Source: Desulfovibrionaceae bacterium UBA3823
GTDB lineage: Bacteria; Desulfobacterota; Desulfovibrionia; Desulfovibrionales; Desulfovibrionaceae
Direction: 5' to 3'
Assembly: GCA_002369295.1 (NCBI GenBank)
Contig: DFDR01000154.1
Location: 36,647-100,646, forward strand
Length of the DNA: 64,000 nt
A model generated the notes under the pieces. The model ran no database searches, was not told where the DNA came from, and saw only the letters and a program-made list of their open reading frames with translations. The position numbers were made by a program, and so were the translations under genes. This document shows positions 51,701 through 60,581 of this stretch, piece by piece (positions within the stretch are counted from its first letter, which is position 1; the number at the start of each line of letters is the position of its first letter).

Positions 51701-54353
51701 AGTCAAGGTTGTTGGCCTCGTCCACCGGCTTCCAGCCGAGCACGCAGGCGAGCGGGGAGTAGAGGGCGTCGATGTTGCGGGAGATGGCCCTGCCGCCGGC
51801 GGCCTCGAAGCCTTCGACGTGCACGGAGCCCTGGAAGGTGCCGCGGTAGCCTTCGAGCGGAAGCGCGAACTCGGCGGAGCCGTCCTTGGCGGTGCTGGTG
51901 TCGGGAAGCTCCGTGGTGGCGCTTTCCGAGAGCGGAGGCGTGGAGTCGAAGAAGGTGTAGTCTTCAAAGCCCTTGAAGCGCAGGCGGGCGGGGTTGGCAA
52001 CGAAGCTTGCACTCACCCGGTGGCCGGCGGCCTCGTTGCCGTAGAGGGTGGTGAGCCGGATCTTGGCGGAAACAGGGGCCGCGCCCTGGCCGGTGCGTAT
52101 CCAGCCCTTGGGAGTCTTGGGCGAGAGCTCGGTCTTCATGGCCAGGGTGTCGGGCTCGAACTCTTCGATGCGGGTCTCGCAGCTGCCGAGCACGGGCGCA
52201 CCGCTTCCCTTGCCGGCAAGGGTCACGTCGAGGCGGTAGGTGCCGGTTGGCGCATCGGAGGGCGAGGCCCAGGAAAGCTGGGCCAGTCCGTCGGCGCCGG
52301 CTTCGAAGGTCTGGCGCATGACGGTGGAGCCGGCAGGGCTGGTGAGCAGGGCTTCCAGCGGCATGCCCTTGGGCAGGGGAGCCCAGTCGAAGCGGCGCAC
52401 TACGGTGCCGAAATGGAGTGTTTCGCCGGGCATGTAGATGCCGCGCTGGGAGAAGACGGAGGCGATGAGGCCGTCCTCCACGCAGTGTCTGCCCTGAACG
52501 TTGAAGGCGCTCATGTCGAGCTTGCGGGCAGGCTCCTTCAGCGAGAGCCAGGCGAGGTCGCCGCCGGCTTCGGCGGTGACGGCAACAGGCTCCCTTTCGT
52601 TGGCGAGGCCGGCGGCAGGCAGTTCGGCCCTGCCGTCGGCGCCTGTCTTGGCCTGGGCGGCCGCTGTGCCGTTCCTCGAGAGCAGGGAGACGGCGCAGTC
52701 CTTGACGGGTTCGCCCGTGGCCTGGTTCTGGACGAAGACGACAAAAGCGCCTGAGGCTGTCTTCTTCACCCTGAGGCCGAGGTCGGAGACGAGCACGAGG
52801 CGGCTCTGGCTGGCGACCTGTTCGCCGTTCTTCATGCCGGCGATTTCGATCTCCATGAGGCCGCGGGCGTCGTTGTCGTGGTTCTGGAGCACGGGTGCGA
52901 GGTCGAGGACCGGGTAGCATGCCTGATCCGGCTTGTCGGCCTTGACCGGGATGGTGCCGGCAACGGTGTCGCTGAGGGACTCAATGCCGGCTTCCTCGTC
53001 AGCATCGGTGTAGGAGAAGCCCTTCTGCCTGGCCATGAGGGCGAAGAAGGGGGCGCGGATTCGCCGCGCCTTCCAGGCTATGGCATCGACGTCTCTGGCA
53101 TAGAGGTCAAGCTTCTTCTCGCCGGAGAGCGTCAGGATGTTGCCGGGCTGCAGGAAGGCTGCCTGGTGTCCCAGCCGGGGCACCGAGAGGATGAAGTTTC
53201 GCGTGCCGGCAAGCTTGTGGCCGCTGGTGGCGGCAAGGCCCGGGGAGAAGCGGAAGCAGACGCAGTGGCCTTCTTCGGCATTGACGGAGAGGCGGAACTT
53301 GTCGGAGGGATCGTTGGCGGAGAGGAGCTTGAGCTCGATCTTCCTGCCCTTCTGCAAGTCGGCTATGTCGATGAATTTCAGGCTGGTCCAGTCCAGATCC
53401 TTGCCGGCTTCCTTGGCGTCGCGCTTCGGCAGCTCGATGGCCTCGAGGTGCCGGAGCAGTTCTTCAGGCTTGACGTGCAGAGACGTGGCGATCTCCACGA
53501 CGTAGCGGTGGTTGAGGTCCTCATCGTAGCCGCCGGAGATGCTGACCTGCTTCACGTTCATGATGGCGCTTTGCCCAGTGACCTTGAAGGAGGCGCGCAT
53601 GTCGCGGGCGCCCTGCTTCTGCAGCTCGCGCTTGCCGTTCTTCCAGAAGAAGCTGCCCATGCCGCTGAGCGTGGCCGTGGCGGTGGCGTTCTCGCGGGGC
53701 AGGCTAGCCACGGGAAGATTGACAACGACGCTGTCGCAGGCCTCGTTCCATACGAAGCGGGGCTGGCCAAAGGCAAGGCCGGAAGACGGATTGTCGGCTG
53801 CCGCGCGGAAGCGGCGCTCGATGTCCGCGGGATTGACGGGCCAGATGAACTGCAGGGGAAGGGAGACGGCGTGGCTGCCCTTGGACGAGGGATCGATCCA
53901 GAAGGTTTCGCCGCTGGCGGACACGGCCTGGGGCTGCGTGGTGTAGCCGAGCGTCGTGTTGGCGAGCACGATGCGCGGGGACAGGGACAGGCCAGACAGC
54001 TTCACCTGGTAGTTGGTGCCGGGAGCGAGGCGCTTCTTGGGAATGAAGCGCAGGGCTGAAGAGCTCTGCCAGCGCCATTCGCCTTCGGCCTGAGGCGTCA
54101 TGGCAATGCCGTTTTCCAGGGCGCCTGCTTCGCCGAGCGCGGGTGCGGCGCACTGCTGGGGCCATGATTCGCCGTACTTTTTTTTGCACTGGTTTTCGTC
54201 GAGGGAAAAGCTGATGGTGATGCCGTCCCGCCAGGAATCCGATGCGGGGTTCGACGTGGCCGCCCTCCAGTAGGAGGGGCCGGCCAATGCGCCTGCGGCG
54301 CACAGAAGCTGGATCATCAGGAGAGAAAGCAGAATGCGTAGCTGTGTCGCCAT
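48720..54353 (-). CDS. Bacterial alpha-2-macroglobulin (thioester type)
   Basis: A 1877-aa exported protein. The signal peptide ends ALAG, without a convincing lipobox at the cleavage site, unlike the lipoprotein of E. coli. Multiple macroglobulin-like beta domains follow (for example VFSQRGIYMPGETLHFGTVVRRFDW). The thioester motif GCTEQ is present in YPYGCTEQLISRAM and begins the alpha-helical barrel domain. The C-terminal receptor-like domain ends at residue 1877. These proteins trap attacking proteases in the periplasm and cooperate with PBP1C in cell-wall repair. AAGGAG precedes the ATG. Confidence 0.93.
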   Translation of the reverse strand: MATQLRILLSLLMIQLLCAAGALAGPSYWRAATSNPASDSWRDGITISFSLDENQCKKKYGESWPQQCAAPALGEAGALENGIAMTPQAEGEWRWQSSSALRFIPKKRLAPGTNYQVKLSGLSLSPRIVLANTTLGYTTQPQAVSASGETFWIDPSSKGSHAVSLPLQFIWPVNPADIERRFRAAADNPSSGLAFGQPRFVWNEACDSVVVNLPVASLPRENATATATLSGMGSFFWKNGKRELQKQGARDMRASFKVTGQSAIMNVKQVSISGGYDEDLNHRYVVEIATSLHVKPEELLRHLEAIELPKRDAKEAGKDLDWTSLKFIDIADLQKGRKIELKLLSANDPSDKFRLSVNAEEGHCVCFRFSPGLAATSGHKLAGTRNFILSVPRLGHQAAFLQPGNILTLSGEKKLDLYARDVDAIAWKARRIRAPFFALMARQKGFSYTDADEEAGIESLSDTVAGTIPVKADKPDQACYPVLDLAPVLQNHDNDARGLMEIEIAGMKNGEQVASQSRLVLVSDLGLRVKKTASGAFVVFVQNQATGEPVKDCAVSLLSRNGTAAAQAKTGADGRAELPAAGLANEREPVAVTAEAGGDLAWLSLKEPARKLDMSAFNVQGRHCVEDGLIASVFSQRGIYMPGETLHFGTVVRRFDWAPLPKGMPLEALLTSPAGSTVMRQTFEAGADGLAQLSWASPSDAPTGTYRLDVTLAGKGSGAPVLGSCETRIEEFEPDTLAMKTELSPKTPKGWIRTGQGAAPVSAKIRLTTLYGNEAAGHRVSASFVANPARLRFKGFEDYTFFDSTPPLSESATTELPDTSTAKDGSAEFALPLEGYRGTFQGSVHVEGFEAAGGRAISRNIDALYSPLACVLGWKPVDEANNLDYVSQNAKAALSFIALDNELNPIDLKDLAVTLSHRRYVNSLVVDSRGEYRYDAVPVDSVVSTSKATVAKDGVTIPLATGNAGDFLLTVKDAGGAVLASIPYTVAGTSLKNPEEIGDDAELAKGDLRIKLDRKSYKPGDTISVRISAPFEGTGLVTIERDSVAAHAWFKANAGESVQTIAIPKHFEGKGYVCVSFVRGAASDAVYMKPHAYAAAPFLCGLEARDMGISIQAPDKVLPGETMKVKVKSKEKGRVLLFAVDEGILSLTRFATPKPLNDLLADRGLDVETMQAFDLLMPDHARLKGRIPAFGGDMDGMGGRFLNPFKRRSEPPFAIWNGIIDVSSQETEIDIPVPQYLAGQIRIMAVGSGENGGRLTAGSCEAFAKVRGGIVLRPLLPLATAPGDAFEGAVIVANTIENSGPDAKVHLSIKASSTINLFGSKTEQDIAVPENAEEVVRFRVRVNDALGVGKIDFKASCGQSETLRSQELSIRPPVHRQRTESAKPLTGSADIPVARSIYGFDAENTLTVSSAPLAAFRTVGEKLKGYPYGCTEQLISRAMPFAATAKNPRLRALLYQGYATPEKAKEAADKTLRQAISAIRANFEDGVALWPGSEADSFVTCYAADFLLTLRENGLGVPEDLANQVFESLDSIIARESKDMDDARVKAYACWLAMRNGSVMTSQVENLVRWLNENAPNWRTDVTAALVADCYAMLRMTEQSSTTMPSAIAKDGYDTYGFLSYGAAQAIYTSVRSRGNWERPGKAEIEDLLDQAFSEGSTTTVLGLTARALAGIPAGDAQPNGVSLSCQSYQDGFEGPKPEAVLQDGALVLASPMCTRFHVDAGSQGGGRWFWHLATEGYDREPAKRRSNGMEVSRRYLNSRGDAVTQVRSGDVLTVELTVRSNRELHNVAVVDLLPGGLEPILDPSARPEESDSLVRFERREDRAVFFVNTSSQPATYTYKVRAVTAGTYNIPSVTAEAMYKPELNAAFGGGTLEVTR

Positions 54354-54949
54354 GTTGCCGTACTCCTTAGTTCATCGTTGCGGACCGGAAAAAGCCACGT
54401 GCAGGCTGGGATCCTGCAGCAGAGCCAATCTGTCTGGAGAGTAAACCCGATATTTCATTACTTCAAGGTGACGTGCTAGGCAAGCTCTAGAAACGTCGCC
54501 ACGCCTCTGCGCACCGTGCCTGCCGGACGGGCGGCAGGACGTCACGAATCGGCGCAGTGAAAGCGTGTCTTGTTTCCAATTGTGCACGCACCCCCTCAAA
54601 ACGTCGGTTTTTCGTACGGCCACGATAGCAAGCAGAAGAATCGCCTGCGCGGGCAAGCAAAGAAATTTTCGAGGCTGCGCGGCCGAGCAGTGTTTGAAAT
54701 TGCGTTTCAAAAAAGCGTGTCTTGCCGGTTGGACAATGTGGACAAGAACGCTCCAGATTAGACGGCAATGCATCGCAGGAGCGGGCAGGGGCCGGATTAT
54801 TCAGAAAAAAACAGCAGAAGGGCTTGCTTTGTCACGAATTCCACGGTATTCCTGAAATAGCCCCCGCAGCAGGCCTGTGGCCGACGAAGGGGGAGTTTCC
54901 GCGCAGGGCGCTGTGCTCTCCGCGAAACCCATATACAGAGGATATACTC
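54354..54949. other. Divergent regulatory region between the macroglobulin and fdhA genes
   Basis: A gap of 596 bases with no convincing gene. Frames here (for example 54372-54773 on the - strand) have unusual composition and no ribosome-binding site. It should hold the promoters of both the macroglobulin-pbpC operon and fdhAB. No tRNA or clear sigma54 (GG-N10-GC) element stands out. Confidence 0.5.
54824..54852 (+). promoter_or_regulatory. Candidate promoter of fdhA
   Basis: TTGCTT at 54824-54829, a 17-base spacer and TATTCC at 54847-54852. It would give a leader of about 90 bases. The match is moderate. Confidence 0.35.
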
Positions 54950-57900
54950 ATGAAGAGTACTCGGCGAAGCTTTTTGAAGGGCATCGGCGCCGGCGTCCTT
55001 GCCCTTTCGCTGGGCCACATGGGCTTCAGCCTCAAAGAGGCCCATGCCTACGCCCGCTCGCTGAAGATTGAAGGCGCCAAAGAAGTCCACAGCGTCTGTC
55101 CCTTCTGCGCGGTCTGCTGTCAGATCATCGCGCACGTCAAGGACGGCCAGCTGATTTCCACTGAAGGCGACCCGGACTTCCCCATCAACGAGGGATCTCT
55201 GTGCGCCAAGGGTGCCTCGCTCTACAGCATGTATACTGGCAAGCACGGCAGAATTCTGAAGCCTCAGTACCGTGCGCCCGGCAGCGACCATTGGGAAGAG
55301 AAGGACTGGGACTGGACCCTTACCGAGATCGCCAAGCGCATCAAGAAGACGCGCGACGAGGACATGATTCTCAAGAACGAAAAGGGTCAAACTGTCAACC
55401 GCCTGGAAACCATTTTCTGGATGGGCACCTCGCACGCTTCGAACGAGGAATGCGCCTGCATACAAGAAGCACTTAAAGGCCTGGGAATTGCGAGTCTTGA
55501 TCACCAGGCCCGAGTTTGACACAGCCCCACTGTTGCGGCTCTGGCAGAGTCGTTCGGCCGTGGTGCAATGACAAACCACTGGATTGATATTGGCAACGCT
55601 GACTGCGTGCTCATCATGGGCAGCAACTGCGCCGAGCATCACCCTGTTTCGTTCAAGTGGGTGTTGCGTGCGAAGGAAAAGAAGGGCGCACCGCTGATCC
55701 ATGTTGATCCCAAGTTCTCCCGTACTTCCGCCCGCTGCGACTACCACGTGCCGATTCGTTCCGGCACGGACATCGCCTTCCTGGGCGGCATGGTCAACTA
55801 CATCCTGCAGAACAAGCTCTATCAGGAAGAGTACGTTAAGAACTACACCAACGCCTCCTTCGTGGTCGGCAAAAAGTTCGACTTCAAGGACGGCGTCTTC
55901 AGCGGATTCGATCCCAAGACGCGCAAGTACGACAAGTCCTTCTGGGCTTTCGAGAAGGACGACAAGGGCATGGTCGTCTCGGATCCCACGCTGAAGAATC
56001 CCCGCTGCGTCATCAACCTGCTCAAGAAGCACTACTCCCGCTACAAGGTGGATCTGGTCTCCCAGGTCACCGGCGTGAGCAAGGAAAACATCCTCAAGGT
56101 GTACAAGCAGTTCACGGCCACAGGCAAGCCTGACAAGGCCGGCACCATCCTGTACGCCCTCGGATGGACCCAGCACACCACCGGCGTGCAGAACATCCGC
56201 ACCTCCGCCATCGTGCAGCTCCTTCTTGGCAACATCGGCGTCGCCGGCGGCGGCATCAACGCCCTCCGCGGCGAGCCCAACGTGCAGGGCTCCACGGACC
56301 ACACCATCCTGTGGGACTCCCTGCCCGGCTACTTCCCCACTCCGCGCGCCAACTGGCAGACCCTCGACGAGTACGTCAAGGCCAACACGCCTGCAGCCAC
56401 GCGTCCGCAGAGCACCAACTGGAAGAGCAACAACCCCAAGTACATCGTGAGCCTCTTCAAGGGCTGGTTCGGCGATGCGGCCACCAAGGAAAACGGCTTT
56501 GGCTACGACTGGCTCGCCAAGCTCGAGCCCGGCCAGAACTACTCGTACTACTGGGCCATCGAGCAGTGCAAACAGAAGAAGATGAAGGGCGGCTTCGTCT
56601 TCGGCGTCAACCCCTGCCAGAGCTTCCCGCACACCAACAAGGTCCGCGAAGCCCTCGACAACCTCGAGTGGATGGTCGGCTGCGAAGTGCACAACTCCGA
56701 GACGACCGACAACTGGCACCGTCCGGGCGTTGATCCCTCGAAGATCAAGACCGAGGTCTTCCTCCTTCCCTCCGCCCACCGCATCGAGAAGGAAGGTACC
56801 ATCAGCAACTCCGGCCGCTGGCTGCAGTGGTTCGACAAGGCCATCGAGCCCCAGGGCGAGGCACGCGACTTCGGCCACATCATTGTCCCGCTGATGAACA
56901 AGGTCCGCGAGCTCTACCGGGCTGAAGGCGGCAAGCACAAGGAGCCCATTCTGGGCCTCCGCTGGCCCGCCGACTTCAAGGCCGAAGAGTGGACCAAGCG
57001 CATCAACGGCTACTATGAAGCCGATGTCACCGTGGGCGACAAGACCTTCCACAAGGGCCAGCTCGTCGACAAGTTCATGGACCTCAAGGCCGACGGCACG
57101 ACCTCCTCGCTCAACTGGCTGTACTGCAACAGCTACACCGAGGAAGGCGGCAACAAGGCCAAGCGCCGCGACCTCAGCCAGAATCCCATGCAGGAAAAGC
57201 TCGGCATCTACCCGAACTGGTCCTGGTGCTGGCCGGTCAACCGTCGCGTGCTCTACAACCGCGCTTCAGTCGATGTGAACGGCAAGCCGTGGAATCCTGA
57301 CCTGCCAGTCATCGCCTGGGACGCGACGGCCAAGAAATGGGTCGGCGACGTCGTCGATGGCGGCGGCGCGCCGCTTGCGGACAAGGAAAAGGGACGCCTG
57401 CCCTACATCATGAACCCCGACGGCGTCGGCCACCTCTTCGGCCCCGGCCGCGAGGACGGCCCCTTCCCCGAACAGTATGAGCCCGTTGAGACGCCGCTCA
57501 AGACGAACCCCTTCTCCAAGCAGCTCTCCTCGCCCGTCTTCCGCTACTTCGGCGATGACATGAAGCAGATGGCTGCTCCTGGCGATCCGAAGTACCCCAT
57601 AGTGCTAACGACCTACAGCATGACCGAACATTGGTGCGGCGGCGGCGAAACCCGCAACACCCCCGGCCTGCTGGAGGCCGAACCTCAGCTCTATGTGGAG
57701 ATGAGCCCAGAGCTCGCCAAGGAAAAGGGCATCAAGAACGGCGACGGCGTCATTCTGGAAAGTGTCCGCGGCAAGGTGGAAGCCATTGCCATGGTCACCT
57801 ACCGCATCCGTCCGTTCAAGATCATGGGCAAGACTGTCCACCTCGTGGGCATGCCCTTTGCCTATGGCTGGCTGACGCCCAAGTGCGGCGACTCCACCAA

Positions 57901-58003
57901 CAGGCTGACCACTATGGTCCTTGACCCGAATACCTTCATTCAGGAAGACAAGGCCTGCATGGTTAACCTGCGCAAGGCAGACAAGCTCACCGAAATTGGC
58001 TAG
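54950..58003 (+). CDS. fdhA: Formate dehydrogenase catalytic subunit, selenocysteine-containing
   Basis: A 1017-residue molybdenum/tungsten formate dehydrogenase read through an in-frame TGA at 55517-55519. The Tat signal is RRSFLKGIGAG, so FdhA is exported folded to the periplasm. The [4Fe-4S] cysteines are in VCPFCAVCCQ, with NEGSLCAKG downstream. The selenocysteine, residue 190, sits in ARV-Sec-HSPTVAAL, followed by the MGSNCAEHHP segment. Two bis-MGD-binding regions follow, with ALGWTQHTTGVQNIRTSAIVQ and FGVNPCQSFP. The product oxidises formate and passes electrons to FdhB and then cytochrome c3. Frame and homology are continuous on both sides of the TGA. Confidence 0.96.
55517..55560 (+). 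promoter_or_regulatory. Selenocysteine UGA codon and candidate bacterial SECIS
   Basis: The TGA at 55517-55519 aligns with the selenocysteine of formate dehydrogenases. The next 40 bases begin CACAGCCCCACTGTTGC, resembling the start of the E. coli fdhF/fdnG SECIS, and can form an imperfect hairpin around an apical GGCTCTG loop. The folding is inspected by eye only. Confidence 0.6.
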
Positions 58004-58009
58004 CGAAGC

Positions 58010-58037
58010 GGGGGTCCTCCCCTGGCGGAGGACCCCC
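58010..58037 (+). terminator. Hairpin between fdhA and fdhB
   Basis: An 11-bp perfect GC-rich stem (58010-58020 with 58027-58037) with a 6-nt loop, right after the fdhA stop and 17 bases before the fdhB start. The T-run is missing, so it probably stabilises or attenuates the message rather than ending it. Confidence 0.6.
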
Positions 58038-58054
58038 ATTCAAGGAGCAATACT

Positions 58055-58714
58055 ATGCCGAAAGCTTTTTTTGTAGACACTTCAAGGTGCACGGCATGTC
58101 GTGGCTGCCAGCTGGCCTGCAAGGATTGGCACAATCTGCCTGCTAACGACACGAAGCAGACCGGATCGCACCAGAATCCGCCGGAGCTGAACCCCTACAA
58201 CCTGAAGATCGTTCGCTTCAACGACTACATGGATGAAAAGGGCGTTGTGCACTGGAACTTCTTCCCTGAACAGTGTCGCCACTGCGTTCAGCCTCCATGC
58301 AAGGACACTGCCGACATGACCATTGAAGGCGCCATTGTCCAGGATGAGGCAACGGGTGCCGTCATCTTCACCGAGCTGACCCAGAAGCTCAGCGCGGAGG
58401 ACTGCGAGTCCATCCGCGAGGCATGCCCCTACAACGTCCCCCGCAGGGACGAAAAAACCGGCATGCTTACCAAGTGCGACATGTGCATTGACCGCGTTGG
58501 CGCCGGCATGGTGCCCATGTGCGTCAAGACCTGTCCCACCGGAGCCATGTCCTTTGGCGAACGCGAGGAGATCCTCGAGAAGGCCAAGAAGCGTCTGGAA
58601 GTGGTTAAAAAGGATTTCCCGAAAGCCTATCTCGCCGATCCCAACGATGTGAACGTCATCTATCTGCTGGTGGATACCAAGGATCGGTACTTCCCCTTCG
58701 CTTCCGTGCAGTAG
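58055..58714 (+). CDS. fdhB: Formate dehydrogenase iron-sulfur (beta) subunit
   Basis: A 219-aa protein with cysteine motifs for several [4Fe-4S] clusters: CTACRGCQLACKDWHN, CRHCVQPPCKDTA, ACPYNVPRR, and KCDMCIDRVGAGMVPMCVKTCPTGAM. No signal peptide is seen, as expected for a subunit exported with Tat-substrate FdhA. No membrane anchor or cytochrome subunit gene follows, so this is the soluble two-subunit periplasmic type that reduces cytochrome c3. AAGGAGCAA precedes the ATG. Confidence 0.95.
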   Translation: MPKAFFVDTSRCTACRGCQLACKDWHNLPANDTKQTGSHQNPPELNPYNLKIVRFNDYMDEKGVVHWNFFPEQCRHCVQPPCKDTADMTIEGAIVQDEATGAVIFTELTQKLSAEDCESIREACPYNVPRRDEKTGMLTKCDMCIDRVGAGMVPMCVKTCPTGAMSFGEREEILEKAKKRLEVVKKDFPKAYLADPNDVNVIYLLVDTKDRYFPFASVQ

Positions 58715-58774
58715 CGTAGCACGCAGTCAAGTCGCCTTCAGGCTTTTGCCGGAAGGGCGCAGACCATATGAAGC

Positions 58775-58817
58775 CGACGGCTTCAGGCGTACCTGCCTGG
58801 GGCCGTCGCGTTTTTTT
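58775..58817 (+). terminator. Rho-independent terminator after fdhB
   Basis: An interrupted stem (58775-58781 with 58802-58808, and 58784-58788 with 58795-58799) followed by seven T. It separates fdhAB from fdhE, which needs read-through or its own promoter. Confidence 0.8.
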
Positions 58818-58831
58818 GCGCTTTGCATATC

Positions 58832-58845
58832 AATCGGTGCCGATT
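58832..58845. promoter_or_regulatory. Perfect short palindrome in front of fdhE
   Basis: AATCGG-TG-CCGATT lies 49 bases before the fdhE start, between TTGCAT (58823) and TGCTAG (58848), a poorly spaced -35/-10 pair. Possible operator of a weak fdhE promoter. Confidence 0.3.
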
Positions 58846-58893
58846 TGTGCTAGCTTTTCCGCATCCCAAACAACAGCAACGCCGGAGTGTGCC

Positions 58894-59853
58894 ATGTCTC
58901 TGCCTTCCTCCCTCAGTGTCTCTGAAACTATGAAGATTCTCGTGGAGCGCCGTCCGGTGCTGGAGCCCGTGCTCCGTGCCTTCGAACCTGTCATCGACGC
59001 TTTCGGCAGGCTTGCCGGCGAGCTTGCCGGCCCGCTGGCTGCGCGGGGCGTCGCCATTCCCGAACTTGATCTGGAACGGGAGGCCCAAGGCGTCTCTCTG
59101 CTGGCCGGCTGGGACTGCGCAGGCACGGCCGATGCGCTCGCGCAGAGCGCGAAGGGAATGCTTCCCCTGCTGGTCAAGACCGATGCCCTGAAGAAGAGCG
59201 CAGGCGCTCTCGAGGACTTTTTCGCCGGCAAGCCGGCGTGCGGCGGGGAGCGCGATGCGCGCGAAGCGCTTGCCCAGGCCGTGCTCTCGGGCGACGACGA
59301 TGCCGTTGTTGCCGTGGCTGAAAAGGCCGGCATCGATGCCGAGGTGCTCAAGTTTGCCGGCGAGATGTGCCTCTCGCCCGTGCTGCGCGCCATGGTGGAC
59401 GGCTACGTCAAGGCCCATGACGGCAAGAATCCCTGGGACGCCGGCAACCGCTGGCAGCAGGGCTATTGTCCCGTCTGCGGCGCTTTTGCGACTATAGCCT
59501 GGCTAGCCAGGCCAAGCCAGGAGGACAACCCCTTCCTGCAGGCCGGCGGCGGCAGGAGGCATCTGCACTGTGGCGCCTGCGGCGCAGACTGGCTCTTCAA
59601 GCGCATCGCCTGCCCCTCCTGCGGAAGCGAGGACAAGGGCTCGTCCAACATCTTCAAGCAGTCGGGCACAAGCTGGGGCGAGCGCATAGACTGGTGCGAG
59701 AAGTGCAAGGCCTACTGCCCCACTATCGACTTTCGCGAAAGCGAGCACGTGCTCGATCTCGATGCGCTGGCGCTTGGCATGATGCATCTCGACATGATTG
59801 CCCACGATAAGCAACTCAAACCCCTCAAGGTTTCTTTCTGGAATGCCCTGTAA
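58894..59853 (+). CDS. fdhE: Formate dehydrogenase accessory protein
   Basis: A 319-aa cytoplasmic protein needed for formation of active formate dehydrogenase. The C-terminal half has the rubredoxin-like CxxC pairs of the family: GYCPVCGAFATIAW, LHCGACGADW, ACPSCGSEDKG and CEKCKAYCPTID. The N-terminal half is helical. ATG 58894 follows CGGAG; the longer frame to 58768 runs through the terminator. Context, directly after fdhAB, supports the name. Confidence 0.92.
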   Translation: MSLPSSLSVSETMKILVERRPVLEPVLRAFEPVIDAFGRLAGELAGPLAARGVAIPELDLEREAQGVSLLAGWDCAGTADALAQSAKGMLPLLVKTDALKKSAGALEDFFAGKPACGGERDAREALAQAVLSGDDDAVVAVAEKAGIDAEVLKFAGEMCLSPVLRAMVDGYVKAHDGKNPWDAGNRWQQGYCPVCGAFATIAWLARPSQEDNPFLQAGGGRRHLHCGACGADWLFKRIACPSCGSEDKGSSNIFKQSGTSWGERIDWCEKCKAYCPTIDFRESEHVLDLDALALGMMHLDMIAHDKQLKPLKVSFWNAL

Positions 59854-59878
59854 TAGAATTTAATTACTGTGAATTAGG

Positions 59879-60391
59879 TTGGAAATATTAAAATTTACTT
59901 TAGGGTGCAATTATAAAAAAATTAAAATAGTAGTTTCATTATTTTTGTTTCTTGTTGTGTTAATGATGTATTCACATGCATTTTGCAATGGAGAACCAAT
60001 AGTTACAGCAAAAATTACTAACCAAACTGATGCTAAAATATTTATAGCTTTTGCTGAAAAACAAACAGATTTTGGTGGAGATGATGCAGAAGAAGCGAAA
60101 GACAAAGCGAAAGGCTGGTGGGCTATTGATCCTGGACAGACAAAAATAATTAAACCATATACTTACAGTCCTTTTTTTAGTGTGTATTATTATGCGATGA
60201 CACAAGGCGGAAAACATGTTTGGGGTGGGGATAATAATGAAGTTGATAAGCCATTCATAATAACTACACAGAAGCAGTTTAACTACGAAGATGGTGGTGT
60301 TAAAATTTCTGGAGGGAAAAAGGTAATGTTTAAGTGCCTAGATGCAGGCATGAATGAGGTAAATGATATAAAATTTGTGTTAAAAAAGTAA
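59879..60391 (+). CDS. A+T-rich exported protein, DUF1036-like
   Basis: A protein of about 170 aa with a hydrophobic N-terminal signal (IVVSLFLFLVVLMMYSHAF). The mature part has ITNQTDAKIFIAFAEKQ and GWWAIDPGQTKII, a pattern like DUF1036 small secreted proteins (GWW-x-I-x-PG). Codon use is dominated by A/T-ending codons (aaa, att, ggt), in strong contrast with every other gene here, which suggests recent transfer. The start is uncertain: TTG 59879 is used, but the first ATG (MMYSHAF) would remove the signal core. No close neighbour shares the composition. Confidence 0.75.
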   Translation: MEILKFTLGCNYKKIKIVVSLFLFLVVLMMYSHAFCNGEPIVTAKITNQTDAKIFIAFAEKQTDFGGDDAEEAKDKAKGWWAIDPGQTKIIKPYTYSPFFSVYYYAMTQGGKHVWGGDNNEVDKPFIITTQKQFNYEDGGVKISGGKKVMFKCLDAGMNEVNDIKFVLKK

Positions 60392-60581
60392 CACAAGATC
60401 ATTGAAAGTTGACTCTTGTCTAGAGTCTATAGTCGATTGTATTCCTATGTCCTCTGGCTGGCGGAGTTGCTCTTTTCTGCCCGTTCCAGAACATTGTCAT
60501 CATCTTGGCGTTGGCATGGCTACTGCATCTTTAACATGCCGCCGGTTGCATCTTTTACCCGTCGCCAGTTGTCCTTTTAAC

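Noticed and set aside
48441-54059. Long + strand frames opposite pbpC and the macroglobulin gene
   Set aside because: Same antisense artefact; the - strand proteins show complete domain order.
54372-54773. 133-codon - strand frame between the macroglobulin and fdhA genes
   Set aside because: Low-quality composition, no ribosome-binding site, lies in a region needed for two promoters.
55517-55519. TGA as a frameshift or pseudogene marker in fdhA
   Set aside because: Same frame continues with catalytic-site homology; selenocysteine is established at this position in the family.
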